NCBI GenBank assembly: GCA_038206235.1
Contig: JBBRBB010000001.1
Location: forward strand, 1 to 64,000
Length of the DNA stretch: 64,000 bases
Direction of reading: 5' to 3'
From: JBBRBB01 sp038206235
GTDB lineage: Bacteria > Bacteroidota > Bacteroidia > Chitinophagales > Chitinophagaceae
The notes below the pieces were generated by a model that had not been told where the DNA came from, did no database searches, and worked only from the letters and a program-made list of their open reading frames with translations. This document shows, in pieces, positions 53,081 through 60,905 of the stretch (its first letter is position 1; each line of letters starts with the position of its first letter). Position numbers and translations under genes: made by a program.

Positions 53081-54541
53081 ATGCACACAACAGAAAAAAT
53101 AAACGAGGTATTTATTCAGTTCAAAAATAAAGATGCGAAACGCATAGAAAAGCTTCAGCAAAGCGGAAGCGACAGACAATATTTTAGAATTTTTTGCAAT
53201 GAGGCAACTCATATTGCTACTTATAATCCCCATGTAAAAGAGAATCAAACTTTCATTTATTTCAGCAAACATTTTAAAAAGGCGAAGCTGCCCGTTCCGC
53301 AGATTTATGCAATCAGTAATGATGAAACAGTTTATATACAGCAAGATCTCGGAACCCTATCTCTGCTCGATAAATTGGAAGAGTATGGAGAGAATCATCA
53401 CATGTATAATTTATTTAAGAAAAGTTTGCAGCAATTAGCACGCATACAAATTATCGGCCACAGGGGAATAGATTATTCCAAATGTCTTACCGCAAAAAAA
53501 TTTGGCAGGCAGGCAATTCTCAGCGACCTGTTGTATTTTAAATATTATTTTCTCGATACACTCAAATTGCCTTACGATAAACAAGCTTTGCTCGATGATT
53601 TTGAAGCGCTTGCAACTTATCTTACTAAAACGGAATATAAATTTTTTATGTTTCGCGATTTTCAAAGCAGGAACATTATAGTAAACAATGATGAGGTATC
53701 ATTTATAGATTACCAGGGCGGCATGCAGGGCGCATTGCAATATGATGTGGCTTCATTGCTATGGCAGGCCAAAGCGCATTTAAGCGATGAATGGAAAAAC
53801 AGTTTGCTGGAATATTATATTGATGAAGCAGATAAGCTTTTAGAAAAACCGGTTGACAGAAATCTTTTTACCACTCAATATTATGGATATGTTTTAATAA
53901 GATTATTGCAGGTGCTTGGCGCTTATGGTTTCCGGGGATTGTTTGAAAGAAAGGCGCATTTTCTATCAAGCATACCACTGGCTCTGGAAAACTTAAAATG
54001 GTTTGTTGAAAGCAAACGCTCAGGAATAACATTACCCGCATTTGATAAAATTTTGCAATGGATTGTGCAGGATAAAATCATAAATCAATTTACTTCTATA
54101 CAGGCAAATGAGCAAACTCCCCTTGTTATTACCCTAAAAAGTTTTTCATACAAATGCGGAATTCCGGAGGATGAAAGTGATAACCGGGGTGGTTTTGTTT
54201 TTGATTGCCGCGGTATTTTAAATCCGGGAAGGTTTGCAGAGTACAAAAATCTATCGGGAAAAGATAAAGCCGTAGAGGATTTTTTGGAGCAGCAAACAAA
54301 AATGACTGAATTTTTAAACAGTGTTTATGATTTGATTGATATTTCTGTTGAAAATTATATTGAAAGAAATTTCAGCAGTCTGCTCATTTGTTTTGGATGC
54401 ACCGGCGGGCAGCATCGCAGCGTATATGCTGTGGAGCAAACAGCTAGGCATTTAAAAAATAAGTATAAAGTGAAGATTGAAGTTTCTCATGAAAACGAAA
54501 GTAATTGGATAAGCTCCGCCATAAATTCTGCAATGACATGA
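53081..54541 (+). CDS. phosphotransferase (AmgK-like) fused to a RapZ C-terminal domain
   Basis: 486 residues. The first 330 form an APH/choline-kinase fold: QQSGSDRQYFRIF (nucleotide loop), FMFRDFQSRNIIV (catalytic Asp and Asn) and FIDYQGGMQGA (metal Asp). Residues about 345-480 match the RapZ C-terminal domain: SFSYKCGIPEDE, FVFDCRGILNPGR, and LICFGCTGGQHRSVYAVEQ. In E. coli that domain binds glucosamine-6-phosphate. The next gene overlaps by 4 bases and is a MurU-like nucleotidyltransferase, so the pair probably performs anomeric MurNAc/GlcNAc phosphorylation and UDP transfer. No RapZ ATPase domain is present. Confidence 0.85.
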   Translation: MHTTEKINEVFIQFKNKDAKRIEKLQQSGSDRQYFRIFCNEATHIATYNPHVKENQTFIYFSKHFKKAKLPVPQIYAISNDETVYIQQDLGTLSLLDKLEEYGENHHMYNLFKKSLQQLARIQIIGHRGIDYSKCLTAKKFGRQAILSDLLYFKYYFLDTLKLPYDKQALLDDFEALATYLTKTEYKFFMFRDFQSRNIIVNNDEVSFIDYQGGMQGALQYDVASLLWQAKAHLSDEWKNSLLEYYIDEADKLLEKPVDRNLFTTQYYGYVLIRLLQVLGAYGFRGLFERKAHFLSSIPLALENLKWFVESKRSGITLPAFDKILQWIVQDKIINQFTSIQANEQTPLVITLKSFSYKCGIPEDESDNRGGFVFDCRGILNPGRFAEYKNLSGKDKAVEDFLEQQTKMTEFLNSVYDLIDISVENYIERNFSSLLICFGCTGGQHRSVYAVEQTARHLKNKYKVKIEVSHENESNWISSAINSAMT

Positions 54542-55254
54542 AAGCAATGATACTTGCTGCCGGTTTCGGAACACGTCTGAAACCCTTTACCGATATACAT
54601 CCCAAAGCATTAGCATTAGTAAACGGGAAAAGTTTGCTCCAGCGAAACATTGAATACCTCGCTGCCTTTGGAATAAAAAATATAATTGTTAACGTGCACC
54701 ATTTTGCAGATCAGATACAGGAGACTATTGAAATAAATAATGGATGGGGAAGTAATATTACTATCTCCGATGAAGCAGATGCAATCTTAGAAACAGGCGG
54801 CGGAATGAAAAGAGCGGTATGGTTTTTTAAAAAAGAAGAAACTTTTATTTTGATTAATGTTGACGTTCTTACAGACATGCCACTGAATGAAATGATTGCA
54901 TATCATAATATCAATAATCCTCTTGCAACTTTAGCAACATTAAACAGAAAAACTCTACGCTATTTTTTGTTTGATGATAAAGATGAACTATGTGGCTGGC
55001 GAAATGTAAAAACAGGCGAAGAAAAAATTTGCAAAACATCAAATGTTTATTATCAAAAAGCTTTTAGCGGAATTCATATCATTAACCATGAAATTTTTTC
55101 ATTGATGAAACAACAAGGAAAGTTTTCTATCATAGATGTTTATTTAAGCCTGTGTGATAATTACATTATAAAATCATTCGACCACAGCAACCGCAAGTTT
55201 ATTGATGTGGGAAAACCGGAAAGTATCGCAATAGCAGAAAGTATGTTTGAATAA
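54538..55254 (+). CDS. nucleotidyltransferase, MurU-like
   Basis: 238 residues from ATG 54538, inside the stop of the kinase gene (ATGA overlap), which implies translational coupling. Sugar-phosphate nucleotidyltransferase signatures: MILAAGFGTRLKPFTDIHPKAL, DEADAILETGGGMKRAV, ILINVDVL, and KFIDVGKPES near the end. MurU makes UDP-MurNAc from MurNAc-1-phosphate in the AmgK/MurU recycling route; specificity here is inferred from the neighbour. Annotators might also call it a mannose-1-phosphate guanylyltransferase. Confidence 0.82.
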   Translation: MKAMILAAGFGTRLKPFTDIHPKALALVNGKSLLQRNIEYLAAFGIKNIIVNVHHFADQIQETIEINNGWGSNITISDEADAILETGGGMKRAVWFFKKEETFILINVDVLTDMPLNEMIAYHNINNPLATLATLNRKTLRYFLFDDKDELCGWRNVKTGEEKICKTSNVYYQKAFSGIHIINHEIFSLMKQQGKFSIIDVYLSLCDNYIIKSFDHSNRKFIDVGKPESIAIAESMFE

Positions 55255-55282
55255 TTGCTGAAGAGTAAAGAATTCTAAAAAA

Positions 55283-55497
55283 TTAATCTTTATAATTTGG
55301 AGGTAAGCCAATTCCAAGCCTAACACATATTCTTTCAATCGTCTCAGGCCATAAAACATCATATTAGTATTTAAGAAATGAGTTTTTCCATTCTTTAAAT
55401 TGATAATTTCTAAAGTTGAACACCTATTCCATTCTGGCATAGGAATTAACTCGCAATGGTTTTCCTTTAACCAAAAAATAAAATTTGATAAGCTCAT
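55283..55497 (-). pseudogene. partner of the HicB-like gene, frameshifted (HicA-like position)
   Basis: From ATG 55497 the frame reads MSLSNFIFWLKENHCELIPM, then PEWNRCSTLEIINLKNGKTH, then drifts. One frame over, the sequence resumes convincingly as YDVLWPETIERICVRLGIGL with PPNYKD-stop at 55283. A single missing base near 55370 explains both. Repaired, it is about 71 residues and sits where HicA would be, overlapping the HicB-like stop by 4 bases. Left unrepaired, the first frame runs on into the convergent nucleotidyltransferase gene. Confidence 0.6.
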
Positions 55498-55742
55498 ACC
55501 TCGACTAAATTAATAGTCCGTGTATTTTGTTCTGTTGCTTTAGAAAGAAAATAATCCTGTCCTCTTCTGAATTCTAAAATATCATTTAAAGACTGAAACA
55601 GGTTTTGGATTACTTCATCTTTATTTTTACCCTGTGCCGTTAAATCTGGAAATTCTTTTAAGTAGCCCGTAAACCCTCTCCCATTTTGGTCTTTAATGAA
55701 TACAGGATTAAAAGAAAGTGAAATGTTTGTTTTAGAAATCAT
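55494..55742 (-). CDS. HicB-like antitoxin
   Basis: 82 residues. The HicB core is plain: GRGFTGYLKEFPDLTAQGKNKDEVIQNLFQSLNDIL, a partial RNase-H fold typical of HicB antitoxins. No DNA-binding tail is obvious. It is the first gene of a minus-strand pair with a frameshifted partner, so the toxin side may be dead while the antitoxin persists. Confidence 0.72.
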   Translation of the reverse strand: MISKTNISLSFNPVFIKDQNGRGFTGYLKEFPDLTAQGKNKDEVIQNLFQSLNDILEFRRGQDYFLSKATEQNTRTINLVEV

Positions 55743-56166
55743 AGTGTAATATATTTTCTTACGAAGGCAAATGTAGAATACAATAATAAGAAAAAAAGGT
55801 ATTACTACATTAGAATTGTTCTGTAAACTTTATCAAAGAAAATTATCCTAAAAGTAAAAAGGCTAAAAGGCTTTATCCCTGAATATTAAAAATTAGATTC
55901 AGCACTCTTACCTTTTAAATCTTCTCTATCAGGCAACATAAAATTTATATATTTGCAGGCAATTATTTGTATTGTAAAAATACACTGAGTTATCACTTAA
56001 ATAATTTTCAATATTAAGAGTATCAGTAATGAATAGCTGATACTTTTTTTTAGGATGTGATTCAGGGAGCGAAGCTGTGTATGAATGCAGCGCTTTCATT
56101 AACAAACAAGTTTGCACATGGTTCTTTTAATTACCTATTTTCATTTTACTTTTTTATAGCCAATAC
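55743..56166 (+). promoter_or_regulatory. leader region of the exopolysaccharide operon
   Basis: No protein gene is supported. A perfect TAnnTTTG box, TATATTTG (55949-55956), lies about 210 bases before the export gene ATG. About 60 bases downstream is an intrinsic terminator (56017-56051). Transcripts starting here would end as an RNA of about 90 nt unless the polymerase reads through into the operon. Confidence 0.45.
56017..56051 (+). terminator. intrinsic terminator in the leader of the exopolysaccharide operon
   Basis: AGTATCAG (56019-56026) pairs with CTGATACT (56037-56044) around a 10-nt loop, followed by eight T. No plus-strand gene precedes it, so it either ends a small RNA or attenuates the operon. 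Confidence 0.8.
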
Positions 56167-58632
56167 ATGAAAAAATTTGCTTTTATTTTTCTTCTTATCA
56201 TTTCATCCTCGCTTTACGCTCAGCAATTACTGCAGGCAGACCTGCGGCAAGTTGATGTGGATAAATTAGGCGACAATGAAATAATTTATTACTACAATCG
56301 TATGCGGCAGGCAGGCGTAACACTCGACCAGGCAATACAAATAGCAGCATCACGCGGTATGCCGCAGGAGCAAATTACAAAGTTGCAGGAGAGGCTGCAG
56401 CTAATACTTTCAGGACAATCAACAACACCAATAGGGAACAATAATAACAATGCTGCCGCTACAAATATCTTCTCTGATTCTCTCAACGCGCTGCGCAATC
56501 AGAATACATTTCTTCTGCCTTTAAGAGAAGAAAAATATGATACAAGAATTTATGGTTCCGAACTTTTTAGCACATCCTCTCTTTCATTTGAACCCAACCT
56601 GCGCATTGCTACTCCTGCAAATTATGTATTAGGTCCGGATGATGAATTAAATGTTGATGTATTTGGTTTATCAGAGCAGCATTATAAATTAAAAGTAAAT
56701 CCTGAAGGCAATATTTATATCCCGAATGTAGGCCCCATCTTTGTTTCAGGACTTACCGTAGAACAGGCATCCGGTAAAATAAAAAACAAGCTTGCATCTA
56801 CTATTTACCGCGCAATAAACAGCGGAGCAACAGGCGTGCAGGTGAGCTTGGGAAATATTCGCAGCATTCGCGTTACCATCATCGGCGAAGCAAAAAAACC
56901 GGGAACATACACTGTATCTTCTCTCTCAACAGTATTCAATGCACTATCTCTTTGTGGCGGCCCAAATGACAGAGGGAGTTACCGCACCATAGAATTGGTA
57001 AGAAATAACCAAGTGCTAAAAAAAATTGACCTGTACAATTTTTTATTGAAAGGAAGCCTGGAAGATAATGTATTGCTGATGGACCAGGATGTGATAAGAA
57101 TTCCTTACTACTATTCAAGAGTGATGTTAGCAGGTGAAGTGAAAAGACCCGGAATTTTTGAAACGCTTTCCGATGATAAAGTGAACGATGTTGTGGAAGC
57201 AGCAGGAGGCTTTAGTGATTCTGCTTATCGCTCATCAGTAAAAATAACAAGACTCACAGACAAAGAAAGACAGGTAATTGATGTTTCTTCCAAAGAACTA
57301 AACACAGTTGAAGTAAGCGGCGGCGATTCTATTCATGTAGGAAAATTATTAAACCGTTATGTAAACAGAGTGGAAATAGAAGGCGCTGTAATGCGTCCCG
57401 GCGAATTCGCATTATCAGATGGAATGACGCTGAAACAACTGATTCTAAATGCAGACGGATTAAGGGAAGATGCATTTTTGAACAGGGGAATTATTACAAG
57501 ATTAAAAGATGATTTAACCATTGAAGTTGTTTCATTCGATGTGGCAGGAATTGTAAATGACTCAAGCCCGGATATTTCTTTGAAAAGAGAAGATGTAGTA
57601 ACCATATCATCTATATCAGACCTTAGAGACAAATTTACTTTTACTATTCAGGGAGAAGTGAGAAAGCCCGGTGTATATGAATTTAAAGAGAGCACATCTA
57701 TTAAAGACTTAATATTCGAAGCAGGCGGATTTACACAGTCAGCAACTGCTAAACGAATTGAAGTAGCAAGACGTGTAACCAATGCAGACCCTGCAAGCAA
57801 CTCAACTGAGATTGCAAAAATTGTACAGGCAGATGCAGAAAAAGATCTCGAGGTAAATTCAGGAAACTTTTTTTTGCAGCCATTCGACGTGGTGATTGTT
57901 CGTAATAACCCCGGTTATTTTACGCAGAAAACAGTTTATATACAGGGCGAGGTATTGTATCCCGGTCCTTATGTAATTAATTCAACAGAAGAAAAACTAA
58001 GCAGTATTGTGGAGCGTGCCGGCGGATTTAAAAACACTGCAGACCCTTCTGCTGCATCTTTAAAAAGAGTAAACCGCATTACTGAGCAGGCAGAAATAAA
58101 AACAAAAAAAGTAGAAAAGCTTGCCGTGTCTTCCATTGCAAAAGATAGCGCTGCTGTGGATTCCCTTGCAAAAGAAGCAGTGCAGCCTTATGACCTTATC
58201 GGTATAAATTTGAATGAAGTAATGCAAAAGCCAGGCATTACAAATGATTTGATTTTAGAAGACGGAGACATAATTTTTGTTCCCAAAAAAAACCAGGCAG
58301 TAAAAGTAAGAGGCGAGGTTTTGTTTCCTACGCAATTTGCTTTTCAGCAACAAAAGAAAATGAAATATTATATAAATAAGGCCGGAGGTTTTTCAAGCAA
58401 TGCGGTGAAGAAAAAATCTTTTGTGCTCGGTGCAAATGGCAGTGCAAGAAAAGTGCATTCGTTTTTATTTTTTATAAACTATCCTGAAATTGTTGCAGGC
58501 GATGAAATATATGTTCCAAAGAAACCAGATTACAGCGGGCACAGATTAAGCACCGCAGAAGCTATTGGCATTACTTCGGCAGTTGCTTCGCTGGCAGGTG
58601 TGGTAATTGCGATATTGCAGATTACAAAGTAA
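56167..58632 (+). CDS. polysaccharide export protein, Wza-like with multiple SLBB domains
   Basis: 821 residues. Signal peptide MKKFAFIFLLIISSSLYAQQ. The polysaccharide-export domain begins near residue 155 (NYVLGPDDELNVDVFGLSEQ). Five or so SLBB repeats follow, each with VxIxGEVxxPG-type strands (VMLAGEVKRPGIFE, FTIQGEVRKPGVYEF, VYIQGEVLYPGPYVI, VKVRGEVLFPTQF). The C terminus is a transmembrane helix (AIGITSAVASLAGVVIAILQ). It forms the outer-membrane export channel for capsule or exopolysaccharide. Its last 87 bases recur at 59381-59467. Confidence 0.9.
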   Translation: MKKFAFIFLLIISSSLYAQQLLQADLRQVDVDKLGDNEIIYYYNRMRQAGVTLDQAIQIAASRGMPQEQITKLQERLQLILSGQSTTPIGNNNNNAAATNIFSDSLNALRNQNTFLLPLREEKYDTRIYGSELFSTSSLSFEPNLRIATPANYVLGPDDELNVDVFGLSEQHYKLKVNPEGNIYIPNVGPIFVSGLTVEQASGKIKNKLASTIYRAINSGATGVQVSLGNIRSIRVTIIGEAKKPGTYTVSSLSTVFNALSLCGGPNDRGSYRTIELVRNNQVLKKIDLYNFLLKGSLEDNVLLMDQDVIRIPYYYSRVMLAGEVKRPGIFETLSDDKVNDVVEAAGGFSDSAYRSSVKITRLTDKERQVIDVSSKELNTVEVSGGDSIHVGKLLNRYVNRVEIEGAVMRPGEFALSDGMTLKQLILNADGLREDAFLNRGIITRLKDDLTIEVVSFDVAGIVNDSSPDISLKREDVVTISSISDLRDKFTFTIQGEVRKPGVYEFKESTSIKDLIFEAGGFTQSATAKRIEVARRVTNADPASNSTEIAKIVQADAEKDLEVNSGNFFLQPFDVVIVRNNPGYFTQKTVYIQGEVLYPGPYVINSTEEKLSSIVERAGGFKNTADPSAASLKRVNRITEQAEIKTKKVEKLAVSSIAKDSAAVDSLAKEAVQPYDLIGINLNEVMQKPGITNDLILEDGDIIFVPKKNQAVKVRGEVLFPTQFAFQQQKKMKYYINKAGGFSSNAVKKKSFVLGANGSARKVHSFLFFINYPEIVAGDEIYVPKKPDYSGHRLSTAEAIGITSAVASLAGVVIAILQITK

Positions 58633-58696
58633 AGTTGTATCTTTTTAATAGCTATTCAATTTCAATTATTTCTTATTTTTATATAAATGATTTATT

Positions 58697-58936
58697 ATGA
58701 ATTTTACAGACAAGCATATTGTGGAAACATATTCTGAACTGTTAGAAGGACTTAGTTTTGACAACAAAATTGAGTTGATAGAAAATTTGTCAAAATCTTT
58801 GAGCGCCAAAGAAAAAGATAAAGAGAAAGATTTCTATAAATCGTTTGGTGCATTTGCTTCATCCATGTCGCCGGAAGAAATTATTAAAGAAATCCGGTCA
58901 GGCAGAAAATTCAGACAAAAATATATTCGCTTTTAA
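58697..58936 (+). CDS. VapB-like antitoxin
   Basis: 79 residues, charged and helical: LLEGLSFDNKIELIENLSKS, a lysine/glutamate-rich middle, then SMSPEEIIKEIRSGRKF, which is the helical toxin-binding tail of many small antitoxins paired with PIN toxins. No DNA-binding motif is obvious. The stop overlaps the start of the PIN gene at 58936. Confidence 0.65.
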   Translation: MNFTDKHIVETYSELLEGLSFDNKIELIENLSKSLSAKEKDKEKDFYKSFGAFASSMSPEEIIKEIRSGRKFRQKYIRF

Positions 58937-59348
58937 TGCAGTACTTACTTGACACAAATATTTGTGTTTTTTTCTTACGGGGGAAACTAAATTTTGACGA
59001 TGTAATACGAGAAAAGGGCAGAGAAATTGTTTTATTTCAGAAATCACAGTTTTTGAACTTCGCTTTGGAGGTGAGAACAGCGACAATCCTGCAAAATCTC
59101 ATAAAGCAGTTGATAATTTTATATCAGGACTTTCTATTATTCCAATCTACGGCTGCATACGGCAATACGCAAAAGAGAAAGTAAGGCTTAAGAAAATAGG
59201 TAAAATGATTCAGGATGAGTTTGATTTATTAATTAGTGTAACATCTGTTGTAAACAAACTTACGCTGGTAACTGATAACATAAAAGATATGGCGAGAATC
59301 GAAGGAATTAAAATTGAAAATTGGTTTGTGAGAAATATCAAAAAATAA
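58936..59348 (+). pseudogene. VapC-like PIN domain toxin with a single frameshift
   Basis: The first 30 codons read MQYLLDTNICVFFLRGKLNF with the first catalytic Asp. The frame then breaks near 59024, where one A appears to be missing, and continues one frame over as CFISEITVFELRFGGENSDN, a long helical part, LVTDNIKDMARIEGIKIENW and a stop at 59348. Repaired length is about 137 residues, normal for VapC, with acidic residues in LLDTN, the ITVFEL helix and the VTDN motif preserved. Toxin activity is probably lost. Confidence 0.78.
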
Positions 59349-59380
59349 TTTACTTTTTCATTATTGTTTATATTTCTCAA

Positions 59381-59467
59381 TTAACTACTGCCGAAGCTAT
59401 TGGCATTACTTCGGCAGTTGCTTCGCTGGCGGGTGTGGTAATTGCGATACTCCAGATTAAAAAATAA
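59381..59467 (+). repeat. displaced copy of the 3' end of the polysaccharide export gene
   Basis: 87 bases that match 58546-58632 closely (longest exact run 36 bases) in the same orientation, including the stop codon: TTAEAIGITSAVASLAGVVI then AILQIKK-stop. No start or earlier export-gene sequence accompanies it. It lies just after the VapBC-like pair and before the chain-length gene. The 200 bases after it hold no gene. Confidence 0.9.
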
Positions 59468-59675
59468 AATACCCTTTGACCGCATAGAAATGGAAGTGCA
59501 AAAAGGGTAACATATTTTCTTTTTATAAAAAGTCACCATTCAATAAATTCGGATGATGAAATTTTTGTATACAGGTTGGACCACAACAAAAAAAGGTTTA
59601 TCAATGATGATTAATCGAAATAGTACAGTAGTAGTTTTTGAATCTGTAGTGATAGAACTTATTTAATAATTTTAA

Positions 59676-60734
59676 ATGGGCAAAAAAGTAACTCCTTTTA
59701 TTTTTCTAAATGAAGCTGACCAGCGTTTATTAAAAGCAATCTGGTACCTGAAATTGAAGAAATGGATAATCATTTTTGCGATGATATTAGGTTGTGCATT
59801 TGGTATATTCTATTCATCCATAAAAAAGCCTTTATATACAGCCAATCTCACTTTTACAACAGAGGATGACAATAATATTGGAGGAAACAATTTACTGGGC
59901 CTGGCTTCGCAATTTGGATTTAATCTTGGAGGAAGTGGATTAACAGGAGCTTTTGCCGGAGATAATATTATTGAGCTTTTTAAATCAAGGCGCATTATTG
60001 AGCAAACACTGATGCTGCCTTATAATGGTACCAGGCAAAGTTTTGCAGACAAATATTTAGATGTTACAGGGTGGAGAAGCAGAGAAGATTATCCTGCTGT
60101 TATGTTTTCAATCAATGCAGGCACTTCCTTTACCCGCTTGCAGGACAGCCTTATGGGCGCCATGCATAAATTTATAGCAGAAGCAGTGCTGAATGTAGAA
60201 CGAAAGGATAGTAAATTAAGCATTTATTCAATAAGCTTCAAAAGCAATGATGAGACATTCTCAAAGCTTTTTACTGAAGAACTTGCTGAAGAAGTAAAAA
60301 CATTTTACATAGATACAAAAACAAAAAAGGCAAAAGAAACGGTAGATATCTTACAGAGTAAAGTTGATTCCATATATAAATCGTATGCCAATGCTCTTTA
60401 TGGAAGAGCAGCATTGGCCGATGCAAACCTGAACCCTGCATTTCAAATACCTTTAGTAGGCACACAAAAAAAGCAAACCGATATTACTGTTTTAGGAACT
60501 GCTTATGGTGAATTGCTGAAAAACCTTGAGCTGGCAAAATTTACTTTACTGAAATCAACGCCGCTCATGCAGATTATTGATGTTCCGCATTACCCATTAG
60601 AAAAAAAAACCTATCCTTATGTGCTGTATGTTCCATTGGGAATTATCGGGTTTATGTTTTTAGCGATAGGATGGATTATTGCATATAAAATTATCTCAGA
60701 AATTTACAAACGGTATCTCTCTGCTTCAGTATAA
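59676..60734 (+). CDS. chain-length determinant (Wzz/GumC-like) protein
   Basis: 352 residues. Transmembrane helix at about 34-50 (WIIIFAMILGCAFGIFYSS), a periplasmic part of about 270 residues including GLASQFGFNLGGSGL and helical regions, then a second transmembrane helix at about 318-342 preceded by IIDVPHYPLEKKTYP. This is the PCP architecture without a tyrosine-kinase domain. It sets polymer length in the same operon as export and polymerase genes. Confidence 0.85.
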   Translation: MGKKVTPFIFLNEADQRLLKAIWYLKLKKWIIIFAMILGCAFGIFYSSIKKPLYTANLTFTTEDDNNIGGNNLLGLASQFGFNLGGSGLTGAFAGDNIIELFKSRRIIEQTLMLPYNGTRQSFADKYLDVTGWRSREDYPAVMFSINAGTSFTRLQDSLMGAMHKFIAEAVLNVERKDSKLSIYSISFKSNDETFSKLFTEELAEEVKTFYIDTKTKKAKETVDILQSKVDSIYKSYANALYGRAALADANLNPAFQIPLVGTQKKQTDITVLGTAYGELLKNLELAKFTLLKSTPLMQIIDVPHYPLEKKTYPYVLYVPLGIIGFMFLAIGWIIAYKIISEIYKRYLSASV

Positions 60735-60823
60735 CCTTGTCCCCGTTTCCCCAGTATTTATCTCAGATTGATAATATGCAGCTTGGTGTAAATATTTTTG
60801 AGGTGAGAACGAAATGCGATAAA

Positions 60824-60852
60824 CGGTCAGACGGCTCTAAGCCGTAAGACCG
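60824..60852 (+). repeat. extended hairpin between the chain-length and polymerase genes
   Basis: CGGTC-ag-ACGGCT-CTA-AGCCGT-aa-GACCG: a 6-bp inner stem and a 5-bp outer stem with a symmetric two-base internal loop. No T run follows, so it is a processing site, protein site or mobile palindrome rather than a terminator. Confidence 0.6.
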
Positions 60853-60905
60853 ATCCCGTACCCATGTGTTTTGCAGCAATGCAGAATGCTCCTTATAATA
60901 TATAA

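Noticed and set aside
55929..56117. 62-codon minus-strand frame in the exopolysaccharide leader
   Set aside because: It runs through the terminator stem and has no recognisable feature.
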